Assembly (NCBI RefSeq): GCF_002113125.1
Contig: NZ_NEJP01000014.1
Span: forward strand, 1-64,000
Length of the DNA: 64,000 bases
Direction of reading: 5' to 3'
Source of the DNA: Pseudomonas sp. B20(2017)
GTDB lineage: Bacteria; Pseudomonadota; Gammaproteobacteria; Pseudomonadales; Pseudomonadaceae
The position numbers and the translations under genes are program-made. The notes below the pieces were generated by a model, which saw only the letters and a list, made by a program, of their open reading frames with translations, did not search any database and was not told the origin of the DNA. Shown in pieces: positions 58,001 to 63,640 of the stretch. Position 1 is the first letter of the stretch. Every line of letters begins with the position of its first letter.

Positions 58001-58136
58001 GCAACGCAACTGGCAGGCCTTGCTGCCGCAGTTACGCAGCTGGCAAACCCTGGACACCGATCACTACGGCATCGTGGCGGGCCGCTGGGCGCGGTTGTTG
58101 GCCGAAGTTATCGGTACGGATGAGCCAGCGCCATGA
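49038..58136 (+). CDS. Hybrid NRPS-PKS 3: A-T-C-A-T-KS-KR-T-TE without acyltransferase
   Basis: 3032 residues; its ATG overlaps the NRPS 2 stop. Domains: A1 ~10-500, T1 (Ser549), C (HHIIVDG at 733), A2 ~1050-1545, T2 (Ser1593), ketosynthase ~1650-2055 (Cys1805 in QAACGSSL, EAHGTGT, KSQIGH), ~380 residues of linker and ketoreductase structural part with no GHSxG acyltransferase motif, ketoreductase (GGSGGIGR near 2450, Tyr ~2587), ACP (Ser2725) and thioesterase (Ser2866 in GWSFG). Specificity reads DAFFLGVTF(K) for A1, Val/Ile-like, and DVQLIAHVV(K) for A2, the standard proline code. The expected product is acyl-Pro extended by one malonyl unit and reduced to a beta-hydroxy acid. The extender must be loaded by an acyltransferase from elsewhere. 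It begins with an A domain, so it starts its own chain. Confidence 0.93.
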   Translation: MMSASNDRPLLARFAEQVRRNPQAPAVIDQSLTLTYAELASASERIARGLLTRGVEPGQSLALCMPRSWQWLAAILGALKVGAVVVPLDRASPRKRRELMLADAACVGLITLDEEPHWSPSLWQTSVEALLDQPDAPPQTLAEDFAEVMFLFYTSGTTGTPKAVEVGERGLLRLAHTDGYIEIRPADRFACLSNPAFDACSFELWAPLLNGGCCVMIADEDVLDARRLAEVLERTRVDNLFMTVSLFNTLIAEWPSCFSSVRQVLIGGEQISAAAVRGWYRVNPESRCRIFNVYGPTECTTFALCWPISRDFAGDSAPIGRPLPDTGVWVLDEQQRPVPAGEVGELYLSGSGVARGYRNRPEETARQFVRLPDLDEGAQVHYRTGDLVRRNAEGLIEYLGRVDRQVKIRGFRIEPGEVEQRLLEYPGVAQVYVCTRRQAAEDHQLLAFIVPRGDLDYHAFENHLRAQLAPYMRPHQLFLLERLPLTANGKIDRDGLLAQGLSPWHPVLAATDNDNASPALEWLLSQARALLGQPALSAQDDWLGSGGDSLKAMRLRSAIRVRWQREIAIDALLNESFSLLAEQLTDERNHYSIYPPAPSISSAKRLPATAEQRRLWLLQQRSPASTAYSVPLILHLAAGVNVAALAEAVGRLVLRHPGLRTAFAAGADGLDQVIADQGSTCRTFAVGHFTEDNWQAFAELVFAAPFDLTTPNLFQTWLLPFADGSCRLLLNLHHIIVDGWSVNLLFDDLTQLYTDVLQGHDSPPSAARLTTLEFGQWQRQWSVDPHYRDQRRALAELHRRQEEPSPALMPMREISPDARLHREPLGTLRSAALERFCTQQRLTRFEVLFSVFAWSLYALTGCERPRIASPVSNRPLAEFEDTVGMFANTVLIPTVVENALPLSEQLRKQTATVREVLALQDVALADLVEDLRLSSSPLLFDFMFVLENTDYAALTDSSLRATLEFNEKLHAKCPLTLLMVGSGSQLECWWEYQCSYFDAKQMGAVNALFRRGLDLLLESPTARLDDLLGPYRRSLPPASEGPQIALPFNTLADGFEHQVHCSPEAIALVQGQHRLTYSELNAQANTLAATLIERHPVPAGNAPPHVVLFLDASVEHIVALLALAKLNLTAVPLDPAYPVAIQRQVLEQAQPHCVLFSDTTAAALDDLNAGRFATHRIDLHADAEAFERPRHAGERPLYTLFTSGSTGTPKGVQVSERTLCNLLQWQRTEGQLPAKAVTLQFSMLSFDVSFQEIFSTLCGGGCYHLITPRWRQDAEALLDYMVEARIERLFLPYVALQHLAQTAVARGIYPSALREVITAGEQLLCTDALRNWFGGMPQASLFNHYGPTETHVVSALRLPPVARDWPLRAPIGHAVGNARLLLVDEHDRPVPIGSRGYLLVAGPMVARCYLADPALNAARFVELADGCLYYRTGDLAWADAQGCLHYLGRDDQQIKLSGHRLELGQIEAALMQVPEVVNAVVAVQADPPRLIAWLQLDGQPATSQALDRQVARLLPAHVRIDEYRRIDRWPRTPSGKIDRKALPNLGEALERRSTPQPVVQLSALERQLGELFQVVIGRDIEPEQTFFEAGATSLGLMRLHGRYAEELPHKVTMADLFEHVTVRRLAAHLSKAPAAAAQQVRQTDAGHQPMAIIGMAVNVAGAQNLSEFWAMVQGNELGIEHFAADEGLVGARSQLAGMLDFDPEYFGISRQEARLMDPQQRHLLMACVQALQHAAIVPSADGPRIGLIASCGETTYFQQMLRETADDDLPDGFQLALHHDKDFLATKAAYHLDLNGPALSVQAACGSSLIAVHLASSMLRQGDSDVMLAAGVLIDPTLTEGYRHRSQHIFSADGLCRPFSDDASGTLGASGYGVVVLKPLAKARADGDRIYALLEGSALNNDGRAKMSYTAPSVAGQSAVIRDALNRAGLTGADIGYIEAHGTGTLLGDPIEVAALTKAFGEAPAGSCALASVKSQIGHLGAAAGVVGLIRASLAVFHGVLPPNLGFGRINPQIDLEHSPFYVPTTSRPWPQGRRRLAGVSSFGIGGTNAHVIVGAAPKAQEGVEETLPLLMISAHSRAELLRDIALIREYLQTNPEQHTALLRHLQSGRRQLRWRFAMVCQPGDDIPLQPTAIKEVTVSSAHLISRDQSPQELLDAWYEGVIIQWPQRSAPPPWDLPPSSFDLQPYRFQTAVAAETDAPALERQPLADWFHQRQWVRTQRLSATATAGSREVLILCSHEVPESTLLASLNTVYRRVIQVRAGNGFKRLSPDRFELDPLDTEALTRLLAEVAESVLGELDWLHALPLAVSGAVNEQSLDLAQWACLDTVSALMQAWGQTARTTRLRLWLMSWQACPVDGEVQRPELAALAGITEVVPQEYPVRCHWLDLPSSRIEAQAGELAALLADPVSLPRRMAVRDGYLWQPRLLPQPLTGPTTTTGLLPEDGTFLVLGGSGGIGRTLCEHLLKAPARRVVLISRQGQLPESLAAYASRIDCIKADIADLPRWPQILDQLAVRYGRLSGVIHTAGVGAGSLIRHRDARQMAEAMAAKTRGMLAVEALIDHLKPGFVLYCSSMSALFGGAGHLDYAAASGVLDGFTRYRPNPADTCLRLGINWDIWRDIGMATTSNGADAAHLEHLTVGLSAEEGCRVFDLAMATQLPQLLISTTGIDTARRFYPVRHGAVAAVVEAPKGVDLSTRLRECLCKWLGVAELADDDSLYDLGADSLTLLDLIDELQAATGEVFQLSQFSHKVSLSEVLGLVSTAAVEEAAAVTPHGWHDAVRIDQWHAGDGRDWLYLIHPVGGDVQAYRELVSALPAELGVCVIADPALRLPQLPNISVGERARWYLEAIRAHLPHGSTWRLAGWSFGAWVAQALCHQAQADGFRQPLLYLIDPPAPDAGAELAGIDEQTIEQVFQREFAQRWPAIEGQGMAEERQAYLQRLTVCCRNNMTSMIAFQPPALATTAVRLFSAGHANPYGLGSDWNPDDLQRNWQALLPQLRSWQTLDTDHYGIVAGRWARLLAEVIGTDEPAP

Positions 58137-58822
58137 ACGAACCGACCTTGATGCCGCAATGGTGGCTGGCCCTGACCAAGGTGCTGTGTGAAGTCGAACC
58201 GGACGAGGCCTTGCGTCTGCGCTTGAGCCGAGTCCGGGGACAGGTGCCGTTTCAGCTGTTTCATCTCTGGCAGGCCAACGTGGTCATGCCGATGCTCGGC
58301 GAAGCCTTGCCGGAGCATCAGCAGGCGCTGCTCGCGTTGCAAAGCCTGCATCAGCGGGCGGCGCTCGGCGTGATCGGGCGTCAGGGCGAGTGGCGGGCCA
58401 CGCTCAAACCGGTGTTGCTGACGCTGTATCGCAAGGCCTACGACTACGACGCCGCTTACGCCAAGGCCCACGCCAGTGCGCTGACTTACGGCCTCGCACC
58501 GGCCAACACTGCCATGATTGCCGAGCACTTCGGCGATGCCGAGGCGTTCGCCGAGTACTACGCGCAACTGAATACCGAGGCCGCCGCCATGGCGTTTGCC
58601 CAGGCCCATGCCAGCGCCAATGCGGAGGTGTCGGCTCGGGCCTTCGCGGACGACGACGCAGACACTTGCGCGGAGATTTGCGGGGCATCCGTGCGGGTTT
58701 ACGTCGGGGCTTGCGCGCAAACCGATGAACAGCGAAATGCCGTATTGCATCAACTCGCCGCCGGGCTCGAGCAAAGCCTGGCCACGCTGCAACCCCGTTC
58801 AACAGGAGAACGACATGAATGA
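58133..58822 (+). CDS. Protein of unknown function in the biosynthetic operon
   Basis: 229 residues; its ATG overlaps the NRPS-PKS stop (ATGA), so it is translated with the megasynthases. I recognise no family. The first ~100 residues are helical and leucine/tryptophan-rich (MPQWWLALTKVLCEVEP). The middle has Ala/His/Tyr-rich helices with two similar AHASA stretches (~residues 114 and 159), then an acidic patch (FADDDADTCAEICG) with two nearby cysteines. No signal peptide or membrane helix. Its fixed place between synthetase and MbtH suggests a role in assembly, tailoring or carrier handling, but nothing in the sequence proves one. Confidence 0.8.
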   Translation: MNEPTLMPQWWLALTKVLCEVEPDEALRLRLSRVRGQVPFQLFHLWQANVVMPMLGEALPEHQQALLALQSLHQRAALGVIGRQGEWRATLKPVLLTLYRKAYDYDAAYAKAHASALTYGLAPANTAMIAEHFGDAEAFAEYYAQLNTEAAAMAFAQAHASANAEVSARAFADDDADTCAEICGASVRVYVGACAQTDEQRNAVLHQLAAGLEQSLATLQPRSTGERHE

Positions 58823-59021
58823 CGCACAACTGCAATTCGATGTGGTGATCAACGCCCAGGGTCAGTATTCCCTGTGGCCGGCGGGCAAGCCGATGGCCAG
58901 CGGCTGGAGCGAAGCGGGGATGCGCGGTGAGCGCCAGGTCTGCCTGGATTACATCAACGAACACTGGATCGACATGCGCCCGCGTTCGCTGCGCGAGCAG
59001 TCATCGGTGTCGTTCCAATAA
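58815..59021 (+). CDS. MbtH-like protein
   Basis: 68 residues, typical size. The family motif is clear: NAQGQYSLWPAGKPMASGW, then CLDYINEHWIDMRPRSL (the conserved tryptophans and the N-x-E/Q-x-Q-Y-S-L-W-P core). MbtH proteins bind adenylation domains and raise their solubility or activity, so this one likely supports some or all of the five A domains upstream. AGGAG precedes the ATG at 58815; it overlaps the preceding gene by 8 bp. Confidence 0.95.
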   Translation: MNDAQLQFDVVINAQGQYSLWPAGKPMASGWSEAGMRGERQVCLDYINEHWIDMRPRSLREQSSVSFQ

Positions 59022-59036
59022 AAAAGGTGAGGGAAC

Positions 59037-59906
59037 ATGGATCAGTTGGCACTCAAGGCAATCGAGCGCATCGCCGCAGAACGGCGCGCGCCGTATCAGC
59101 ACATCACGGTCGAGCGGATCACGCCGATCATCGGCGCCGAGATCGGCGGCGTCGATCTCTCGCAACCGCTGAGCGACGAGCAGTTCGCGGAAATCCGCCG
59201 GGCCTTTCTGGAAAACCACGTGGTGGTGTTCCGCGATCAGCACCTGACGGTGGACGAGCACAAGGCGTTTGGCCGGCTGTTCGGTGAACTGCGGGCGCTG
59301 CCGGTGGAAGACATCGACGGCGATGATCCGGAACTGGTGGTGATCCGCGCCAATGCGCAATCGCGCTACGTGGCCGGCGAAACCTGGCACACCGACGGCA
59401 CCGCCGATCTGGCGCCGTCCATGGGTTCGATGCTGTACGTCAAGGAAACCCCGGCCATCGGCACGGGCGGCGATACGCTGTTCGCCAACATGCACCTGGC
59501 GCTGGAAATGCTCTCGCCGACGATGCAGCAGTTTCTCGGCGAACTGACCGCGATCCACGACGGCGCGATTCCGTGGAAGGGTTATGAGGCGCCGGCCAAC
59601 CTGCCGAAAACCGAACACCCGGTGGTGGTTCGCCACCCGGAAACCGGGCGCAAAACGCTGTTCGTCAATTCCGGGTTCACGTCGCACATCGTCCAGTTGT
59701 CCGGCGGTGAAAGTCAGGTGCTGTTGAACATGTTGTTCGATCTGGTGGCGCGGGAGCCGGTCCTCAGCTGCCGCGTGCGCTGGGCGCCGAATACGCTGGT
59801 GTTCTGGGACAACCGTTGCACCCAGCACCATGCGGTCTGGGATTACTTCCCGTATTCGCGGTATGGCGAGCGGGTGACGATTCTGGGGGCGCAGCCGAAG
59901 GCGTGA
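59037..59906 (+). CDS. TauD/TfdA-family Fe(II)/2-oxoglutarate dioxygenase
   Basis: 289 residues. The iron facial triad is visible as WHTDGT (His, Asp) and the distal His in TQHHAVWDY; the 2-oxoglutarate-binding Arg is in SRYGERV. AEIGGVDLSQPL at the N-terminus is standard for TauD-like enzymes. Lying 15 bp after mbtH with a GGTGAGGGA ribosome site, it is probably a tailoring hydroxylase of the pathway. In detoxin/rimosamide-type clusters a TauD-like enzyme accompanies a proline-extending NRPS-PKS, so proline hydroxylation is a reasonable guess. Taurine metabolism is unlikely in this context. Confidence 0.92.
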   Translation: MDQLALKAIERIAAERRAPYQHITVERITPIIGAEIGGVDLSQPLSDEQFAEIRRAFLENHVVVFRDQHLTVDEHKAFGRLFGELRALPVEDIDGDDPELVVIRANAQSRYVAGETWHTDGTADLAPSMGSMLYVKETPAIGTGGDTLFANMHLALEMLSPTMQQFLGELTAIHDGAIPWKGYEAPANLPKTEHPVVVRHPETGRKTLFVNSGFTSHIVQLSGGESQVLLNMLFDLVAREPVLSCRVRWAPNTLVFWDNRCTQHHAVWDYFPYSRYGERVTILGAQPKA

Positions 59907-59912
59907 TGACCC

Positions 59913-59944
59913 CCTGTGGGAGCGAGCTTGCTCGCTCCCACAGG
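59913..59944. repeat. Pseudomonas REP palindrome, probably also a terminator
   Basis: A perfect 15-bp inverted repeat (CCTGTGGGAGCGAGC, TT, then its complement) of the GTGGGAGCGAGCTTGCTCGC type that I recognise as a frequent fluorescens-group repetitive extragenic palindrome. It lies 7 bp after the dioxygenase stop and 8 bp before the converging SGNH-like gene end, closing the biosynthetic operon. Confidence 0.85.
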
Positions 59945-59951
59945 TCCGGGT

Positions 59952-60641
59952 CTAAATTCCTTGTTTGAGCAGTTGCTCGACGATCAACTCGCCGAACGCC
60001 AGATTCCCGTGCAGCGGATCATCCACTTCGCAGTACGCCGAACGCTGAAAACCCTGCTCATCGTTCGCCGCCTCGCGTACGTCTATCAGCTCGATACCGA
60101 GCCCTTGCAGTCGCTCGATCAGCAGCGCCTGCGTCGCCATGAATACTCGTGAGTCGGACAGTTCCGGCACCCGCTGCGGCGGCAGTACGGCGAACACCTT
60201 GAGGTTCATCGCCCGGGCCTGTTCATAGAACGCCAGCGCAGGTCGGGACAGGGTGTCGACGATGGATTCGAACAGGGGACCTGCGAGAAAACCTTCGTCG
60301 AACTCGCCGTCCGGCGTCTGGTAGCACGTCCAGTTTGGCGCGGTGGCGAGATAGTGCAGGCTCAGGCCAAGGGTACTCACCAGCGGCACCCCGACCTTCG
60401 CCAGTTGCGGCACTTCGAACGGCTCCAGGGCCTGGCGATACAGGCGCTCGATCTCTGCCTCCCGAAACACCACGTCATGGCGGGTCAGGCTGAAAAAATC
60501 CACCGCGAAATCCCGGCCGGTGCCCAGCGGACCGCCGCTGAACGGCAGCTCGCGGGCCTGCGCCGCCTTGCCGATGACCCCGGCATGGGAGTCGCCCAGC
60601 AGCAGAAACCTAGGCGTAGTAATCGAGCACGGCGTCTTCAC
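59952..60641 (-). CDS. SGNH-hydrolase-like protein, partner of GSCFA protein
   Basis: 229 residues from a GTG at 60641 with a well-placed GAGGAG; longer frames overlap the GSCFA gene more. LLLGDSHAGV near residue 15 is an SGNH block I (Gly-Asp-Ser), and VDDPLHGNLAFGELI near the C-terminus has the Asp-x-x-His of block V. GPLGTGRDF may supply a block II glycine. It overlaps the upstream GSCFA gene by 32 bp, so the two are coupled. It could be an esterase or acyltransferase; substrate unknown. It converges with the biosynthetic operon. Confidence 0.75.
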   Translation of the reverse strand: MKTPCSITTPRFLLLGDSHAGVIGKAAQARELPFSGGPLGTGRDFAVDFFSLTRHDVVFREAEIERLYRQALEPFEVPQLAKVGVPLVSTLGLSLHYLATAPNWTCYQTPDGEFDEGFLAGPLFESIVDTLSRPALAFYEQARAMNLKVFAVLPPQRVPELSDSRVFMATQALLIERLQGLGIELIDVREAANDEQGFQRSAYCEVDDPLHGNLAFGELIVEQLLKQGI

Positions 60642-61650
60642 AGACAAGCTCCTCGCTGGACACGCAGGTGGAGGGCACGCTGGCCGGCATCTGCACCGGT
60701 TGAACGGCATTGAGTCCGGCGAAAAACTGCTGCATGACGAACGCAACGCCGTCGGACGTGACTTCCCGTTGATTGGGTTGGTAGAACGCGCCCTTGAACG
60801 GTGCGCCGGTGATGATTTCGTAGGACGGAAAATAGTCGACGTCGTACAGGTCTTCGCACAGCTGCCCGGCGACGGCGCGCAGGACCGATTTGGAATAGGT
60901 GGTGGCGCTCAGCACATGCTCGCCCGTGGCGGTCGCCGTCAGGGGCACCGGTGACACGGTGAGCAGAAGGCGCAGTTGCGGGTTGATCGAGCGCATCAAC
61001 TCCAGCGCCCGGACCATGTCGCCATAGGTGTCCATGAAGCCGAAGTTACAGAAGCGGTGCAGCTGCGGATCGAAGGTGCCGCGCACGGTGCCGGGGCATA
61101 CGGGATACACCAGTCCGGTCTGACGGTTTTGCCAGGCTTCGGTCAGGCCGAGGGTGAACACAAACACTTTGGCCCGACGCAGGGCGGTGCGAATGGCGTC
61201 GAGGGTGGCTTCGCGCGATGCGAACAGCGCGTCCTCGCTGGCAAAGCCGTCGGGCTCCACGGCAGGGCGGAACGGATCAAAGAAACGTCCGTCATGGGCC
61301 CAGGTTTCGTCGGGCGGAAGGCTCATGCCCAGCGCCCATTCGAGCCATTGGCACAGCATCGCCGGGGTGTACAGATTGCCGGTACGAAACGAGAACACCC
61401 CATAGTTGTGGGCCTTCCAGTCAGTTTTGGGCAATTCGGACGGGGCCGGTTCCGCGTCCAGCCAGTTCATGCCGCGCTCGACCAGCGCGCGGCCGATGTG
61501 CTGGGCGAAACACGAGCCGGCGGTGACGATGGCGTCCTTGTTGCCGATCTCGAACTGCGGCGTCCACAGTTGATCGATGTGCAGCGCGGGCTTGTCAGCC
61601 ACGGCGGTGCGCCAGAAAGCGCGGGGTGGCAGGCATTGATAAGGATTCAC
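60610..61650 (-). CDS. GSCFA-domain protein
   Basis: 346 residues. The family signature AGSCFAQHIGRAL occurs near residue 45, with HNYGVFSFRTGNLYTPAML and LTLGLTEAW, VCPGT, SPVPL and ATTYSKSVLR typical of GSCFA proteins, an SGNH-superfamily group with uncharacterised function. The GTG at 61650 is preceded by GGAGG at good spacing. It is followed by an overlapping SGNH-like gene, so both may act on the same substrate. Confidence 0.87.
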   Translation of the reverse strand: MNPYQCLPPRAFWRTAVADKPALHIDQLWTPQFEIGNKDAIVTAGSCFAQHIGRALVERGMNWLDAEPAPSELPKTDWKAHNYGVFSFRTGNLYTPAMLCQWLEWALGMSLPPDETWAHDGRFFDPFRPAVEPDGFASEDALFASREATLDAIRTALRRAKVFVFTLGLTEAWQNRQTGLVYPVCPGTVRGTFDPQLHRFCNFGFMDTYGDMVRALELMRSINPQLRLLLTVSPVPLTATATGEHVLSATTYSKSVLRAVAGQLCEDLYDVDYFPSYEIITGAPFKGAFYQPNQREVTSDGVAFVMQQFFAGLNAVQPVQMPASVPSTCVSSEELVCEDAVLDYYA

Positions 61651-61687
61651 GACGAGGGCCTCCTTGGCGGTCGCTGATAAAACGGGT

Positions 61688-62203
61688 TCAGCTGATTTGA
61701 TAGCGGTAGATCAGGTCGTCAAACCATTGATCTCCAATCTGATAGGCCTGCGGCACGCGGCGCTCGAATACAAAACCGCATTTCTCCAATACCTTGCAGG
61801 ACGCGATATTACCGTCGGTCACGGTCGACTCCAACGAGTCAAGGCCGATGGCGGCGGCATAGTCGATGATCGCCTGCCGCGACTCGGTGCCAAAGCCTTT
61901 GCCCTGATGCTCGGGCAACAGCAGACAACCCACCTCGGCATGCCCCGGCGACAGGATACGGAAACCGGTCACACCCAGTTCCTGCCCGCTGGCCCTGTCG
62001 GTCACCACCAGACACAACCAGTGATCCGACTGCGGCCCCCAGGCCGGAAGCCGATGCTCGAAGCCTTTGCGCACCTGATCCTCGGCGATTTCACCGAACA
62101 CGTACTGCATGGTTTGCGGCTCGGAATGCAGCCTGAGGAACAGCGGCCAGTCGGATTCGACCATCGTGCGCAGGTCCAGGCGTTGCGTGGTGAGCTCGAG
62201 CAT
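61688..62203 (-). CDS. GNAT-family N-acetyltransferase (RimJ/RimL-like)
   Basis: 171 residues. It starts MLELTTQRLDLRTMVESDWP, the usual RimJ/RimL-type opening, and has the acetyl-CoA loop PEHQGKGFGTES (Q/R-x-x-G-x-G/A) and NIASCKVLEKCGFVFE at the end of the fold. It probably acetylates a protein N-terminus or a small amine. AAGGAG precedes the ATG at 62203. It lies 37 bp upstream of the GSCFA gene on the same strand and may head that operon. Confidence 0.88.
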   Translation of the reverse strand: MLELTTQRLDLRTMVESDWPLFLRLHSEPQTMQYVFGEIAEDQVRKGFEHRLPAWGPQSDHWLCLVVTDRASGQELGVTGFRILSPGHAEVGCLLLPEHQGKGFGTESRQAIIDYAAAIGLDSLESTVTDGNIASCKVLEKCGFVFERRVPQAYQIGDQWFDDLIYRYQIS

Positions 62204-62318
62204 CCGCTGCTCCTTGCGAAGGTGAAAAAGAGAGAGGGTTTTTTACTTGGTGCGCGGGGAAAGATCAATGACCGTATCGGGCGATTGCCATAGGGTGCGA
62301 GGGTTGCTCTTCCTGAGT

Positions 62319-62340
62319 GGGTGAGTGTCCTTACTCACCC
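62319..62340. repeat. Short inverted repeat
   Basis: GGGTGAGT (62319-62326) pairs with ACTCACCC (62333-62340). It lies between the alcohol dehydrogenase end and the GNAT start on the minus strand and could be a terminator for the former. Confidence 0.45.
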
Positions 62341-62439
62341 GGAGTTCTGCGATGCATGGGGATGTGTATGAAAAAGCGTTCAATCAGCGTGTTGCATGAG
62401 CCGCAAAGGGCTGCGCACTGATTTCTCCAGACAACCCTT

Positions 62440-63489
62440 TCAGCCGGCCAGCGTCGCGTTATCGATCACGAACCGATATTTCACGTCGCCCTGCAGCATC
62501 CTTTCATAGGAAGCATTGATCTGATCCGCGCGAATCAGCTCGATGTCTGAAACGATGCCGTGTTCGGCACAGAAATCCAGCATCTCCTGAGTCTCCGGAA
62601 TGCCGCCGATCATCGATCCGGCGATGGTTCGGCGCTTCATGATCAGGTTGAACACGTTCGGTGACTGATGCGGCGAGGCGGGGGCACCGACCAGCGTCAG
62701 GGCACCATCGCGCTTGAGCAGCACCAGAAACGCGTCGAGATCGTGAGGCGCGGCGACGGTGTTGAGGATGAAGTCGAAGCTCTTGGTGTGCGCGGCCATT
62801 TCCTCGGCGTTGCGCGACACCACAACCTCATCCGCGCCCAGTGCCTTGGCGGCTTCGCGCTTGGACTCGGAGGTGGTGAACGCCACGACATGCGCGCCCA
62901 TCGCATGGGCCAGTTTGATGCCCATGTGGCCCAGGCCACCGATACCGACCACGCCAACCTTTTTGCCCGGCCCGGCGTTCCACTGGCGCAGTGGGGAGTA
63001 CGTAGTGATGCCCGCACACAGCAGCGGCGCGACGGCGGCCAGTTGAGCTTCAGGGTGACGGATGCGCAGCACGTAGCGCTCATGCACCACGATGTTTTGC
63101 GAGTAGCCGCCGAGGGTCCAGCCGGGTGCGTCCGGGGTCGGGAAGTTGTAGGTGCCGATCATGCCGTCGCAGTAGTTTTCCAGACCGGTTTCGCAGTCGT
63201 CGCAGTGTTTGCAGCTGTCGACGATGCAGCCGACACCTACCAAATCGCCAACCTTGTACTCGGAAACGTGCGCGCCGACCGCCGAAACGCGGCCGACAAT
63301 CTCGTGCCCGGGTACGCAGGGGAATTGGGTACCGGCCCATTCGGCGCGTACCTGGTGCAGGTCGGAGTGGCAGATGCCGCAGAAGGCGATGTCGATCTGC
63401 ACATCATGGGCCGCCGGCGCGCGGCGATTGATTTGCATGGGCTCAAGGGGTTTGTCGCCCGCGTGGGCACCGTAGGCGTGTACAAGCAT
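62440..63489 (-). CDS. Zinc-dependent alcohol dehydrogenase, cinnamyl-alcohol/YahK type
   Basis: 349 residues. Catalytic-zinc ligands appear in CGICHSD and GHEIVG plus the later CAGITTY Cys; the structural-zinc cysteines are in CKHCDDCETGLENYC. The cofactor motif GIGGLGHMGIKLAHAMGA and the following Ser (FTTSESKR) indicate NADP preference. It most likely reduces aldehydes to alcohols. GAGGA precedes the ATG at 63489. Confidence 0.92.
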   Translation of the reverse strand: MLVHAYGAHAGDKPLEPMQINRRAPAAHDVQIDIAFCGICHSDLHQVRAEWAGTQFPCVPGHEIVGRVSAVGAHVSEYKVGDLVGVGCIVDSCKHCDDCETGLENYCDGMIGTYNFPTPDAPGWTLGGYSQNIVVHERYVLRIRHPEAQLAAVAPLLCAGITTYSPLRQWNAGPGKKVGVVGIGGLGHMGIKLAHAMGAHVVAFTTSESKREAAKALGADEVVVSRNAEEMAAHTKSFDFILNTVAAPHDLDAFLVLLKRDGALTLVGAPASPHQSPNVFNLIMKRRTIAGSMIGGIPETQEMLDFCAEHGIVSDIELIRADQINASYERMLQGDVKYRFVIDNATLAG

Positions 63490-63603
63490 GGGAACGTCCT
63501 CGAAGGATCAGTCGGACAGTCATCTTCACGTTCGGTGTCCCCGTTCTGTTAGCGCATTTCTCTGGATTGCTTGCCCGATTCTGCTCGCAGTCGTGCGCAT
63601 TGG

Positions 63604-63630
63604 CCCGACCTGCTGCAAGAGCAGGTCGGG
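63604..63630. terminator. Hairpin after the GyrI-like gene
   Basis: CCCGACCTGCT (63604-63614) and AGCAGGTCGGG (63620-63630) form a perfect 11-bp stem with a 5-nt loop just beyond the stop of the minus-strand gene at 63641. No strong T tract. Confidence 0.6.
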
Positions 63631-63640
63631 CCTGAGCAGG

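Noticed and set aside
59037-59906. Taurine dioxygenase for sulfur scavenging
   Set aside because: The gene is in the biosynthetic operon directly after mbtH, with no tauABC transporter genes nearby.
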